A stretch of DNA of 64,000 nt from Devosia faecipullorum (GTDB taxonomy: Bacteria; Pseudomonadota; Alphaproteobacteria; Rhizobiales; Devosiaceae): contig NZ_JACDXV010000004.1 of assembly GCF_015158295.1 (NCBI RefSeq), positions 1 through 64,000 on the forward strand. The letters run 5' to 3'. Within the stretch, counting starts at the first letter, position 1, and the number at the start of each line of letters is the position of its first letter. The position numbers and the translations under genes are program-made. Under the pieces are notes generated by a model. The model was not told where the DNA came from and made no database searches. It was given only the letters and a program-made list of their open reading frames with translations. Positions 34,736 through 43,150 of the stretch are shown here, piece by piece.

Positions 34736-35598
34736 AGGAACGCGACGAATTTTCTGGCCAGATGACCACTGGTCATGAGTGGAACGGCATCAAGGAACTC
34801 AATACGCCTGTGCCGCGCCTGCTCTGGTTCTTCCTCATCTCCATGGTGCTGTTCGGCCTGGTCTGGACGCTGCTCATGCCAAGCTGGCCCGGTGTCAGCG
34901 GCTATTTCCGCGGCCTTCTCGGCTCGGACCAGCACGAGGCGGTGCGCCAAAGCATGGTGGAAGCCGAGACTGAGCGCTCCGTCTGGACCGCGCGGCTCGT
35001 CGATGAGGATTTCGACAGCCTTGCCGGCGACGATGCTATCATGACCGTCGTCCGCCAGACCGGCCCCATGCTGTTCGGTGACAATTGCGCCGGCTGTCAC
35101 GGCGTCGAGGCCAAGGGCAATCTGGGCTATCCCAATATTGCCGAGGCACCGATGATGTGGGGCGACGATGCCGACACCATCGCCGAAACCATCCGCGTCG
35201 GCATCAATGCCGTGCATCCTGAGACCCGCTACGCCCAGATGCTGGCCTTCGGCCGCGACCAGATGTTGAGCGGCGCCGACATCAATCTGCTCGTCGACTA
35301 CCTGGAAGACCTTGGCGGGCGCGGAACAATGTCGGCGGACGACCGGGAGATCGCTGCATCCCTCTTCGCGGACAATTGCGCCAGCTGTCACGGTGACGAC
35401 GCCATGGGCATGACCGATACCGGCGCGCCCAACCTCACCGACGCCTTCTGGACGCACGGCGGGGATCGTTCGTCGATCAGGCGCTCGATCTACAATGGTC
35501 GCCAGGTGACCATGCCCTCCTGGGAAGGACGGCTGAGCGAAGCGCAGATCCGCCTTCTCACCTTGTACGTGATGGATATGAGGACAGCCACGCCATGA
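34726..35598 (+). CDS. ccoP: cbb3-type oxidase subunit III, dihaem cytochrome c
   Basis: This 290-residue membrane-anchored subunit has two c-type haem motifs, CAGCH and CASCH, and one N-terminal helix (RLLWFFLISMVLFGLVWTLLM). The ATG at 34726 is chosen because AGGAGG precedes it and the N-terminus is like other CcoP. It is the electron entry point from cytochrome c. Confidence 0.96.
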   Translation: MALKERDEFSGQMTTGHEWNGIKELNTPVPRLLWFFLISMVLFGLVWTLLMPSWPGVSGYFRGLLGSDQHEAVRQSMVEAETERSVWTARLVDEDFDSLAGDDAIMTVVRQTGPMLFGDNCAGCHGVEAKGNLGYPNIAEAPMMWGDDADTIAETIRVGINAVHPETRYAQMLAFGRDQMLSGADINLLVDYLEDLGGRGTMSADDREIAASLFADNCASCHGDDAMGMTDTGAPNLTDAFWTHGGDRSSIRRSIYNGRQVTMPSWEGRLSEAQIRLLTLYVMDMRTATP

Positions 35599-35807
35599 GC
35601 ATGAGCGACGGCGATGCCCATTCCGGTTCCAGGCCCCGCCGGCGCAGGCTCGGCTGGTTTGTGGGCCTGGGCATCGTCGCCGCCCTGCTCGTTGCCAACG
35701 CGCATCTTGTCTATGTCGCCTTCACCTCGCAGCCCGACTGCGTCAGTCATCTCAAGCTTCCCGATGGCAGCGCCGATCATTTCCGCGCTGCCAAGTCGGG
35801 CTGTTGA
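35595..35807 (+). CDS. Small membrane protein following ccoP
   Basis: This 70-residue protein has a basic N-terminus (SRPRRRRLG), one membrane helix (about 20-42) and a periplasmic tail with two Cys (PDCVS and the terminal C). Its start overlaps the ccoP stop as ATGA, so it is translated with the oxidase. It occupies the place where ccoG/ccoH would be expected but is far too short for either. The helix plus NAHLVYVAFTSQP resembles the N-terminal anchor of FixH only weakly. Confidence 0.7.
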   Translation: MSMSDGDAHSGSRPRRRRLGWFVGLGIVAALLVANAHLVYVAFTSQPDCVSHLKLPDGSADHFRAAKSGC

Positions 35808-35857
35808 GAAGGCCGTCCTGTACGGATAAGCCAAACCCATTCGCATCTGGAAGTGCC

Positions 35858-36652
35858 ATGACCGAAACCGCTGACATCCTTCCTCCTTATGAGCCGGCCC
35901 TGGCCCGCGCCGTCAATCACAGCCGCAATCTGCCGACCGGCGCGCCCTTTCAATGGCTCGCTGCCGGCTGGCGCGACCTTTGGACCAACCCGCTCCCGAG
36001 CCTTGCCTATGGCCTCGGCATCACGCTGGTGTCCTGGGGGCTGATCTATTCCATGTTCACCTTCGACTGGGCGCAGATCCTGTTCCCAGCCCTGGCCGGC
36101 TTCCTCGTCGTCGGCCCGCTTCTGGCCACCGGCCTTTACGAAAAAAGCCGAAGGCTGGCGTCCGGCGAGAAGGTTACGCTCCTTGCCATGCTGTTCCCGC
36201 GTGGCGGCATGCACCTGTTCTTCGTCGGCGCGGTGCTGATGACCCTGATGCTGCTCTGGGTCCGTGCAGCGGTGCTGCTCTATGCCCTGTTCTTCGGCTG
36301 GCGGCCCTTTCCCGGCTTCGATCACATCGTGGCCATGCTGTTCACCACCCCGCACGGCATTGCCATGCTGATTGTCGGCACCGCCATTGGCGGGCTGTTC
36401 GCGGCCTTCTCCTTCGCCATCGGCGCTTTCTCGATCCCCATGGTGCTTGATCGCAAGGTCGATGCCTTTTCCGCCATGGGCCTGTCGCTGTCGCTCGTGA
36501 CCAACAACATGCCGGCGACGCTGGTCTGGGCCGTTCTGGTTGTCGGCCTGGTTCTGGTCAGCATTGCCACCGGCCTGGTCGGCCTCATCGTCATCTTCCC
36601 GCTGCTTGGCCACGCCACCTGGCAGGCCTATCTGGCGGTGCGGGGGGAATAG
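35858..36652 (+). CDS. DUF2189-family polytopic membrane protein
   Basis: This 264-residue protein has about six membrane segments and a LATGLYEKSRRLASGE loop typical of DUF2189 proteins. ATG at 35858 is the first Met of a plausible N-terminus (MTETADILPPYEPALARAVNHS). Such genes recur beside cbb3 oxidase and denitrification loci. The function is unknown; a link to respiratory chain assembly or NO metabolism is an inference from location. Confidence 0.78.
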   Translation: MTETADILPPYEPALARAVNHSRNLPTGAPFQWLAAGWRDLWTNPLPSLAYGLGITLVSWGLIYSMFTFDWAQILFPALAGFLVVGPLLATGLYEKSRRLASGEKVTLLAMLFPRGGMHLFFVGAVLMTLMLLWVRAAVLLYALFFGWRPFPGFDHIVAMLFTTPHGIAMLIVGTAIGGLFAAFSFAIGAFSIPMVLDRKVDAFSAMGLSLSLVTNNMPATLVWAVLVVGLVLVSIATGLVGLIVIFPLLGHATWQAYLAVRGE

Positions 36653-36703
36653 GACGGCGAACCATGTGGGCTCCGGTTTGGCCTCTGCATGTTCAAAAAC
36701 ACC

Positions 36704-36800
36704 GTGCTGCCCTCGGGCTTGATCCGAGGGCATACGTGGAAATCGCAAGGATTTCCGCGCTCTGGGAGGATGGCCCTCGGGTCAAACCCAAGGGCAGCAT
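36704..36800. repeat. REP/BIME-like paired palindromes
   Basis: A palindrome at 36708-36732 (TGCCCTCGGG/CCGAGGGCA) and a second copy in inverted orientation at 36772-36797 flank a small GGAAAT/ATTTCC hairpin. The two copies also pair with each other over about 28 bases. This fills most of the gap before ccoI. The CCTCGGG core recurs at 29494-29516. Confidence 0.65.
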
Positions 36801-36821
36801 TGTGGATGTAGAGGTCAAGGA

Positions 36822-39056
36822 ATGAGTTGCTGCGCGCCCCCTCCCGCCTTTGTCGAAAGCCTTGCCGGCGGCCCCGATCGTGGTCCTTCGGCCAATGAGG
36901 TTCGCCTCGCCAGCCGCGAATTGGGCGATGGCTTGCGGCAATCGGAATTTTCCGTGCCGTCCATCCATTGTGGCGGCTGTATCCGCACTATCGAGGGCGC
37001 GCTCGACGCCCTGCCCGGCGTCGTCTCCTCGCGCGTCAACCTGTCCAGCAAGCGGGTCAGCGTGCGCTGGCGCGACGAAGGCGTTGCCCCGCCCATGGTG
37101 CACCGCATGGTCGAATTGGGGTACGAGCCCAATCTGTTCTCGCTCGAGGAAGCCGCCAAGGATACCGGTTTTGCCGCGCTGGTCCGCGCGCTGGCCGTCG
37201 CCGCCTTCTGCTCGATGAACATCATGATGTTTTCCGGCTCGGTCTGGGCCGGGGCCGATGGACCGACGCGCGACATCCTGCATTGGATCTGCGCCCTGCT
37301 GACGCTGCCCGCGCTGCTTTATTCCGGCCGGGTCTTCTACCAGTCCGCCTGGGCCGCCCTGCGATCGGGCCGCACCAATATGGACGTACCGATCACCATC
37401 GGTATTGCGCTGGCCTTCGCACTCAGCCTTTACGACACCATCTTTTCCGGCGAGCAGGTCTATTACGACGCTGTGGCCTCGCTGATCTTCTTCCTGCTCA
37501 TCGGCCGCACGCTCGATCATGCCATGCGCGAGCGCGCCCGCACCGCCGTCAAGGGTCTGGCGCGGCTATCGCCCGCCGGCGCGCTGGTGCTGGATGGCGA
37601 GAACGGTCCAGCCTTCCTGCCGCTGGCCGAAATCCGCCCCGGCGCCACCATCTCTGTCGCCCAGGGCGAGCGCATTCCGCTCGATGGCGACGTGCTGACC
37701 GGCACCAGCGCCCTCGACCGAAGCCTGCTCACCGGCGAGAGCCTGGCCGAAGCCATCGGTCCCGGCCAGAGCGTGCCAGCCGGTGCGCTCAACCTGTCGG
37801 GTGCGCTCACCATGCGCGTCACCGCCGACGAGCAGAATTCGACCCTCAGCCGGCTCGTGCATCTGCTTGACGGCGCCGAGGCCTCGCGCAATCGCTATCG
37901 CCGCATTGCCGACCGCGCCGCCACCTATTATTCGCCCGTGGTCCACCTCGCCGCCGCCCTCGCCTTTATCGGCTGGATGTTGCTCGATGGCGATCTGCAC
38001 AATGCCACGACCATCGCCATCGCCGTGCTCATCATCACCTGCCCCTGCGCCCTCGGGCTGGCAGTTCCCATGGTTCAGGTCATGGCTGCCCGCCGCCTGT
38101 TCGAGGCTGGGATCATGGTCAAGGATGGGTCCGCTCTGGAGAGGCTGGCGGAAGTCGACAATGTGGTCTTTGACAAGACCGGTACGTTGACCACCGGCCT
38201 CGCCACGCCGGTCGCCAGCCATGGTGACCCGCAGGCGCTCGGCATTGCCGCCAGCCTTGCCGGCCTGTCGCGCCATCCCTATTCCATGGCCATTGCCCGC
38301 GCCTTTCCGGCCACTGGCCTCGACTGGCACGATGTCGCCGAACATCCCGGCCTGGGCATCGAGGCAAGGCTGGGCAAGCAGGTCTATCGTCTCGGACGCC
38401 CCGGCTGGTCGGGACCGGCCGAAGACGCAGAATCCGGCTCGATCCTCTCGCGTGACGGCGCCATTCTCGCCGCTTTCGCCTTTGAGGATGACCTTCGTCC
38501 TAATGCGGTGCGCAGCACGGCGGACCTGCTGGCGGCGTCGCTTCAGGTGCAGGTTCTCTCCGGCGACCGCCCGGCCCTCGTCAATACGCTTGCCGACCGC
38601 CTCGGTATATCCGGCATGGGCGGGCTGATGCCCGACGAGAAGCTGGCCCGCGTCGAGGCGCTGGAATCGGCGGGCCATCGCGTCCTCATGGTTGGCGACG
38701 GCCTCAACGATACCCCCGCCATGGCCCGCGCCCATGTCTCCATGGCTCCGGCAAGCGCGGTCGATATTGGCCGCAACGCCGCCGATTTCGTCTTCCTGCG
38801 CAATGACCTGCTGGCCGTTCCCCAGGCACTGTCGGTGGCGCGCGAGGCGCGGGTGCTGGTGCGGCAAAACCTGTTCCTGGCCCTGCTCTACAATGCCATC
38901 GCCCTGCCCATCGCCGTTGCCGGCCTGGTCAATCCGTTCCTCGCGGCCATTGCCATGTCGGCCTCGTCGGTCGTGGTGGTGCTCAATGCGCTGCGGCTCG
39001 GCTGGCGGCCATTCGGCGAGGGCAGGCCCCGCTCCCAACAGGAGATCATTGCATGA
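36822..39056 (+). CDS. ccoI: Copper-exporting P1B-type ATPase for cbb3 assembly
   Basis: This 744-residue ATPase delivers copper to the periplasm or to the assembling oxidase. It has an N-terminal HMA domain with IHCGGCIRT (about residues 48-56), the membrane CPC motif (ITCPCALGLAVP), the phosphorylation motif DKTGTLTTG and the hinge VGDGLNDTP. Position after ccoNOQP and overlap with ccoS identify it as CcoI/FixI. An MSCCAPPP start adds another possible metal site. Confidence 0.94.
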   Translation: MSCCAPPPAFVESLAGGPDRGPSANEVRLASRELGDGLRQSEFSVPSIHCGGCIRTIEGALDALPGVVSSRVNLSSKRVSVRWRDEGVAPPMVHRMVELGYEPNLFSLEEAAKDTGFAALVRALAVAAFCSMNIMMFSGSVWAGADGPTRDILHWICALLTLPALLYSGRVFYQSAWAALRSGRTNMDVPITIGIALAFALSLYDTIFSGEQVYYDAVASLIFFLLIGRTLDHAMRERARTAVKGLARLSPAGALVLDGENGPAFLPLAEIRPGATISVAQGERIPLDGDVLTGTSALDRSLLTGESLAEAIGPGQSVPAGALNLSGALTMRVTADEQNSTLSRLVHLLDGAEASRNRYRRIADRAATYYSPVVHLAAALAFIGWMLLDGDLHNATTIAIAVLIITCPCALGLAVPMVQVMAARRLFEAGIMVKDGSALERLAEVDNVVFDKTGTLTTGLATPVASHGDPQALGIAASLAGLSRHPYSMAIARAFPATGLDWHDVAEHPGLGIEARLGKQVYRLGRPGWSGPAEDAESGSILSRDGAILAAFAFEDDLRPNAVRSTADLLAASLQVQVLSGDRPALVNTLADRLGISGMGGLMPDEKLARVEALESAGHRVLMVGDGLNDTPAMARAHVSMAPASAVDIGRNAADFVFLRNDLLAVPQALSVAREARVLVRQNLFLALLYNAIALPIAVAGLVNPFLAAIAMSASSVVVVLNALRLGWRPFGEGRPRSQQEIIA

Positions 39057-39217
39057 GCGATTTCTTCTATCTCATTCCGATCTCGATCGTTCTGGGCCTG
39101 ATCGGTCTTCTGGTCTTCCTCTGGACCCTGCGCGACAGCCAGTATGACGATCTCGACGGCGCGTCCGAGCGCATCCTTTATGACGAAGACCGTCCGCGCC
39201 CCGACCCCAGGCCATGA
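39053..39217 (+). CDS. ccoS: cbb3-type oxidase assembly protein CcoS
   Basis: This 54-residue protein has one helix (YLIPISIVLGLIGLLVFLWTL) followed by RDSQYDDLDGASERILYDED, the clear CcoS/FixS signature. It overlaps ccoI and the next gene by four bases each. CcoS is needed to insert cofactors into CcoN. Confidence 0.93.
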   Translation: MSDFFYLIPISIVLGLIGLLVFLWTLRDSQYDDLDGASERILYDEDRPRPDPRP

Positions 39218-39672
39218 TCACGGAACAACCCGAGGGCATGCAGGCGCTGCTTGAGTGCTATAGCGGCCTGCTGCATGTCTGCGACCAGCTCGAGGCCATT
39301 GCCGATGGCCTTCCCGATAGCTTCGGCATCGAGCGCAGCACTTGGGTAGCCGACCAGCTATTGCCGCTGCTGGCGCGGGCCCATGAGGAGGAAGAACGGG
39401 TCTTGCTGCCGCTGATCGGGCTTTCGGGCCATCCGCAGGTGCGCAATCTCGTCAACAGGCTGCGCCACGAGCATCAAGTGGACGAAGCCGCCGCGCTGGA
39501 CATCACGGAGACGCTGCTGGCGCTCGGCGCCGGGCGTCCTCTGCTCCCGCCCGAAGCGACGGGCTATCAACTGCGCTCATTCTTCGAGAGTGTCCGGCGC
39601 CATGTGCAGGCGGAACAGGATATGCTGTTCCTGCTGGACAATTTCACCATCGATGCCAAGGCCAAGACGTGA
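39214..39672 (+). CDS. Hemerythrin-like (HHE) domain protein
   Basis: This 152-residue, all-helical protein is of the HHE cation-binding family. Visible candidate ligands are His20 or His56 with HEEEERVLLP, RHEHQVDE, and RRHVQAEQDMLF. Its start overlaps ccoS by four bases and its end overlaps nnrU. Hemerythrins in such loci may sense or hold oxygen or NO, or help repair damaged iron centres. Confidence 0.83.
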   Translation: MITEQPEGMQALLECYSGLLHVCDQLEAIADGLPDSFGIERSTWVADQLLPLLARAHEEEERVLLPLIGLSGHPQVRNLVNRLRHEHQVDEAAALDITETLLALGAGRPLLPPEATGYQLRSFFESVRRHVQAEQDMLFLLDNFTIDAKAKT

Positions 39673-40355
39673 TCCTGTTCCTGCTCGCCATCGCGGTTTT
39701 CATCGCCCTGCATTCCGTGCCGGCCATTCCCGGCATCAGGCAGCGCCTGATCGAGTTTTTGGGCCGGCGCACCTATCTCGGTCTTTATTCGCTGGCCTCG
39801 CTGCTGTCGCTGATCTGGGTGTTCCACGCCGCGTTTCGGCTCGATTATTTTGAACTCTGGCCGCAGGAAGCCTGGCAGGCCTATTTCCCTATCATCCTGA
39901 CGCCGGTCGCGTTCTTCCTGCTGCTGGCCGGCCTGATGAGCCCCAATCCGCTCTCCATCACCGCGCGACGCAATGGGGCAAAGTCCGGCGCCATCAGCGC
40001 CATCACCCGGCATCCGGCCTTGTGGGGCTTCCTGCTCTGGGCCATCGGCCATGTGGTCGCCAATGGCGATCTGCGCAGCGTCATGCTGTTCGGCATCCTG
40101 ACGCTTTTCTCCATTTTCGGTATGGTGATGGCGGAAAGGCGTGCGCGCCGGAATGCCGATACTGACCTTGACAGGGCGCGGGAAAATACCTCGATCCTAC
40201 CCTTCGTCGCCATCGCCCAGCGCCGCGCCCGTTTCACCCTGGACATGCCGATGCTCGTCGCACTGATTTTGTCGGCATTGCTCACCGCATGGATGCTGCT
40301 GGGCGGCCACGCGGCCCTGTTCGGCGCCGACCCGCTGGCCATGACGACGATCTAG
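39669..40355 (+). CDS. nnrU: NnrU-family membrane protein
   Basis: This 228-residue membrane protein with about six helices has the NnrU features GRRTYLGLYSLASLLSLIWV and ITRHPALWGFLLWAIGHVVANGDLRS. NnrU is required for nitrite and NO reductase expression or function in Rhodobacter; the mechanism is unknown. The GTG start overlaps the hemerythrin stop as GTGA. It closes the ccoI-ccoS-hemerythrin operon. Confidence 0.88.
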   Translation: MILFLLAIAVFIALHSVPAIPGIRQRLIEFLGRRTYLGLYSLASLLSLIWVFHAAFRLDYFELWPQEAWQAYFPIILTPVAFFLLLAGLMSPNPLSITARRNGAKSGAISAITRHPALWGFLLWAIGHVVANGDLRSVMLFGILTLFSIFGMVMAERRARRNADTDLDRARENTSILPFVAIAQRRARFTLDMPMLVALILSALLTAWMLLGGHAALFGADPLAMTTI

Positions 40356-40356
40356 C

Positions 40357-40458
40357 GCATGTCTCCCGAAAGTGGCTCCGGTTTCGGGATAAAGACATGC
40401 GGCAAAACAAGGGGCTAAAGCGCAGGGGGCGAATCTGAAAGATCGCGGCGCGCTTTAG
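40357..40458. repeat. Rhizobial palindromic element pair overlapping the ubiX 3' end
   Basis: A 44-base imperfect palindrome at 40357-40400 (GCATGTCTCCCGAAA / TTTCGGGATAAAGACATGC) is followed by a CTAAAGCGC/GCGCTTTAG inverted pair (40415-40423 and 40450-40458). The last arm overlaps the ubiX stop codon. A related unit is at 21552-21658. It fills the gap between convergent nnrU and ubiX. Confidence 0.7.
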
Positions 40459-41033
40459 ACGTCCAGCCCGGCCCAGGCTTTGGTCTCAGTCACGCCTGGC
40501 AGGCCAAGCAGGTCGATGGCCCGCGCCGCGAGATGATCGACAATGTCCGCCACCGTTTCCGGGCGCTGGTAGAAGGCGGGCACCGGCGGCATCACCATCG
40601 CCCCCATCTCGGTGACCGCCACCATATTGCGCAAATGCCCCAGATGCAGCGGCGTTTCACGGGCCAGCAGGATCAATTTCCGGCGCTCCTTGAGATGCAC
40701 ATCGGCGGCGCGCGTCACCAGATTATCGGCAAGACCTGTAGCAATGGCGGCGAGGCTGTGCATCGAGCAGGGCGCGACGATCATGCCGGCCGTGCGGAAC
40801 GAGCCGCTGGCGATGCTGGCCCCGATATTGTCCGCTTCATGCAGGCAGGAGGCGAGGCTTCGCGCCCATTCCACGCCATTCTCGCCCACTTCGTGGCGCA
40901 GCGTCCGCTCCGCCGAGGGCGAAATCACCACATGAGTTTCTACCTCCGGACGGGTGGCGAGCCGCTGGAGAATGGCGAGGCCCAACGCCGCCCCCGAGGC
41001 GCCAGTAAAGGCGACGACGACGCGATGATCCAT
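40455..41033 (-). CDS. ubiX: Flavin prenyltransferase UbiX
   Basis: UbiX makes the prenylated FMN cofactor needed by UbiD. This 192-residue protein has the family start VVVAFTGASGAALGLAIL and the conserved PCSMHSLAAIATG and VHLKERRKLILLARETPL segments. ATG at 41033 gives the standard N-terminus and lies one base after the ubiD stop, so the two are translationally coupled. Confidence 0.94.
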   Translation of the reverse strand: MDHRVVVAFTGASGAALGLAILQRLATRPEVETHVVISPSAERTLRHEVGENGVEWARSLASCLHEADNIGASIASGSFRTAGMIVAPCSMHSLAAIATGLADNLVTRAADVHLKERRKLILLARETPLHLGHLRNMVAVTEMGAMVMPPVPAFYQRPETVADIVDHLAARAIDLLGLPGVTETKAWAGLDV

Positions 41034-41034
41034 G

Positions 41035-42546
41035 TCAGTTCTCCAGTCCCAATCGTGACCACATGGCATCGACCCGCGCCATGGTTTCTTCATCCATGGC
41101 CAGCGGACGGCCCCATTCGCGCGCCGTTTCCGGGCCGATCTTGTTGGTGGCGTCGATGCCCATCTTGCCGCCCAGACCCGGCAGGGCCGAGGCGAAATCG
41201 AGATAGTCGATGGGCGTATCGGGGATGATCACCAGATCGCGCGGGGCATCGAAACGGGTGGAAATGGCCCACATAACGTCCTGCCAATTGCGCACATCGA
41301 TGTCTGGATCGACGGCGATGATAAGCTTGGTCATGCTGAATTGCGGCAGCATCGACCAGAGCCCCATCATCACGCGCCGCGCCTGACCGGGATAGCGTTT
41401 GTCGATGGCCACCACCATGGCCCGATAGGAGCAGGCTTCCGGCGGCAGCCACAGATCGGCGATTTCGGGAAACTGTCTTTTGGCAAGCGGCGCGAAAAGC
41501 GGCGTCATCGCCTCGCCGAGCCGGGACGGCTCATCGGGCGGGCGGCCCGTATAGGTGGAGAGATAGATCGGATCGCGCCGCGAGGTGATGGCCGACAGCG
41601 TCATCACCGGAAACGGCTCCACCCCGTTATAATAGCCGGTATGGTCGCCATAAGGGCCTTCGGGCGCGGTCTCGGACACGGAGACATGACCTTCCAGCAC
41701 CATTTCCGCCTCGGCAGGCACCGGCAGGTCCACCGTCACCGCCCGCCCGATTGTGCCCGCCTTGCGCCGCAACACGCCGGCGAAAGCAAGCTCGTTCATG
41801 CCCTCGGGCAGCGGCATGACGGCGGCGAGGATGGTTGCGGGATCGGCCCCGATGGCGACGGCGACCGGCATGTCCTGGCCCAATTGCTGCCATTGACGAT
41901 GGTGCCGCGCGCCGCCACGGCTGGGCAGCCAGCGGATGATGGCGCGATCCGGCCCCAGAACCTGCATGCGGTAGATGCCGACATTGATATCGGCGGGATC
42001 ATGCGGCGAGCGCGTGATCACCAGCGGCCAGGTGATGAGCGGGGCGGGTTCGCCGGGCCAGCACCATTGAATGGGCATGGCGGTGAGGTCGATTTCCCCC
42101 TTCTGGCGCATGACCTGCTGGCAGGCGGGGCGCGCCACGCTTTTCATGCGCATGGTCAGGGCCGCCTTGAGCAGGTCGCGCTGCGCCCAGGCTGCAGCGA
42201 GATTGCGCGGCGGACGGGGCGAGCGCATATCGGCCATGGCCTCGCCCAATTGCGGCAGGTCGCCCTGTTCGAGTCCCATTGCCAGGGCGATACGGCTCTG
42301 CGTGCCGAACAGATTGACCAGAACCGGCATCGCGGCTGCTGCACCGTCCGCCATAAGCGGACTCTCGATCAGCAGCGCCGGTCCCTCGGCCTCTAGGGTG
42401 CGCCGGTGAATTTCGGTCAATTCGTGCCGGATGGAGATCGGCTCCGACAGCCGCTTCAGCTCGCCGCGCGCCTCCAGCAAATGGATGAACTCGCGGAGAT
42501 TTCCGGCGACGGGATGGCGGAGCGGGGGAAGAAGAGGCTGGGGCAT
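41035..42546 (-). CDS. ubiD: UbiD-family (de)carboxylase
   Basis: UbiD uses prenylated FMN to decarboxylate 3-polyprenyl-4-hydroxybenzoate in ubiquinone synthesis. The 503-residue protein carries EGPYGDHTGYYNG with the active-site Glu/Asp region and the later LWLPPEACSYRAMVVAI segment. The start at 42546 (MPQPLLPPLRH) is preferred to the longer frame. With ubiX downstream and ubiTUV divergent, the function in ubiquinone is likely, though UbiD homologues acting on other aromatic acids exist. Confidence 0.92.
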   Translation of the reverse strand: MPQPLLPPLRHPVAGNLREFIHLLEARGELKRLSEPISIRHELTEIHRRTLEAEGPALLIESPLMADGAAAAMPVLVNLFGTQSRIALAMGLEQGDLPQLGEAMADMRSPRPPRNLAAAWAQRDLLKAALTMRMKSVARPACQQVMRQKGEIDLTAMPIQWCWPGEPAPLITWPLVITRSPHDPADINVGIYRMQVLGPDRAIIRWLPSRGGARHHRQWQQLGQDMPVAVAIGADPATILAAVMPLPEGMNELAFAGVLRRKAGTIGRAVTVDLPVPAEAEMVLEGHVSVSETAPEGPYGDHTGYYNGVEPFPVMTLSAITSRRDPIYLSTYTGRPPDEPSRLGEAMTPLFAPLAKRQFPEIADLWLPPEACSYRAMVVAIDKRYPGQARRVMMGLWSMLPQFSMTKLIIAVDPDIDVRNWQDVMWAISTRFDAPRDLVIIPDTPIDYLDFASALPGLGGKMGIDATNKIGPETAREWGRPLAMDEETMARVDAMWSRLGLEN

Positions 42547-42582
42547 GGCCTCATTTCTAGCCGAGGCGAATTCATTGCTTCC

Positions 42583-42596
42583 TTGCGCTGCATCAA
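42583..42596. promoter_or_regulatory. Candidate FNR-type box, ubiD/ubiTUV
   Basis: TTGCGCTGCATCAA has the TTG-N8-CAA pattern with a perfect ATCAA right half. It lies between divergent ubiD (start 42546) and ubiT (start 42656), 59 bases from the ubiT start. Confidence 0.55.
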
Positions 42597-42655
42597 AGCA
42601 GCGATGGGTCGCCCACCCTACATTCGGCCAGGAATTGACCACCGGGAAGCGTCCA

Positions 42656-43150
42656 ATGCCCTTGCCTCGCGCCCTCGCCGCTCTCATCGACCGCACACCC
42701 TTGCCGGTGGCGCAGAAGGCAACGGATTTGATCTTTGCGAGGGCCCTGCAGCAACATCCGGGCCTGTTCGACCGGCTGGGCGAGCATGCCGGCAAGGCCT
42801 TCGGCTTCCGACCGACCGATCTCGACCTCTATTTCGTCGTCCATCCCTCTGCCGCGATGATCCGGCTCTATCGTCCGCGCCAGGCCCCGCCTGTGGCCGC
42901 TTCCATTTCCGGTCCCCTCGTCACCCTATTGGCATTGCTCGAAGGCCAGATCGACGGCGATGCTTTGTTCTTCTCGCGCAGCGTCACGGTGACCGGCGAC
43001 ATGGAAGCCATTCTGGCCCTGCGCAACGGTCTCGACGATTGCGGCTTCGACTTGCCAAGGGATTTGTCGGGCCTCGCCGGGCCGCTGGCCCTGCCCTTCC
43101 GCCTTATCGCTGAAAAAGTGCGCGCCCGCGCCCTCGCCGGATTGGCATGA
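42656..43150 (+). CDS. ubiT: UbiT, SCP2-domain lipid-binding protein for anaerobic ubiquinone synthesis
   Basis: This 164-residue protein has an SCP2 sterol-carrier fold, with DLDLYFVVHPSAAMIRLY and GQIDGDALFFSRSVTVTGD segments. UbiT binds isoprenoid intermediates and, with UbiU and UbiV, allows oxygen-independent ubiquinone synthesis in proteobacteria. ATG at 42656 has GGGAAG upstream. It overlaps ubiU by four bases. Confidence 0.9.
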   Translation: MPLPRALAALIDRTPLPVAQKATDLIFARALQQHPGLFDRLGEHAGKAFGFRPTDLDLYFVVHPSAAMIRLYRPRQAPPVAASISGPLVTLLALLEGQIDGDALFFSRSVTVTGDMEAILALRNGLDDCGFDLPRDLSGLAGPLALPFRLIAEKVRARALAGLA

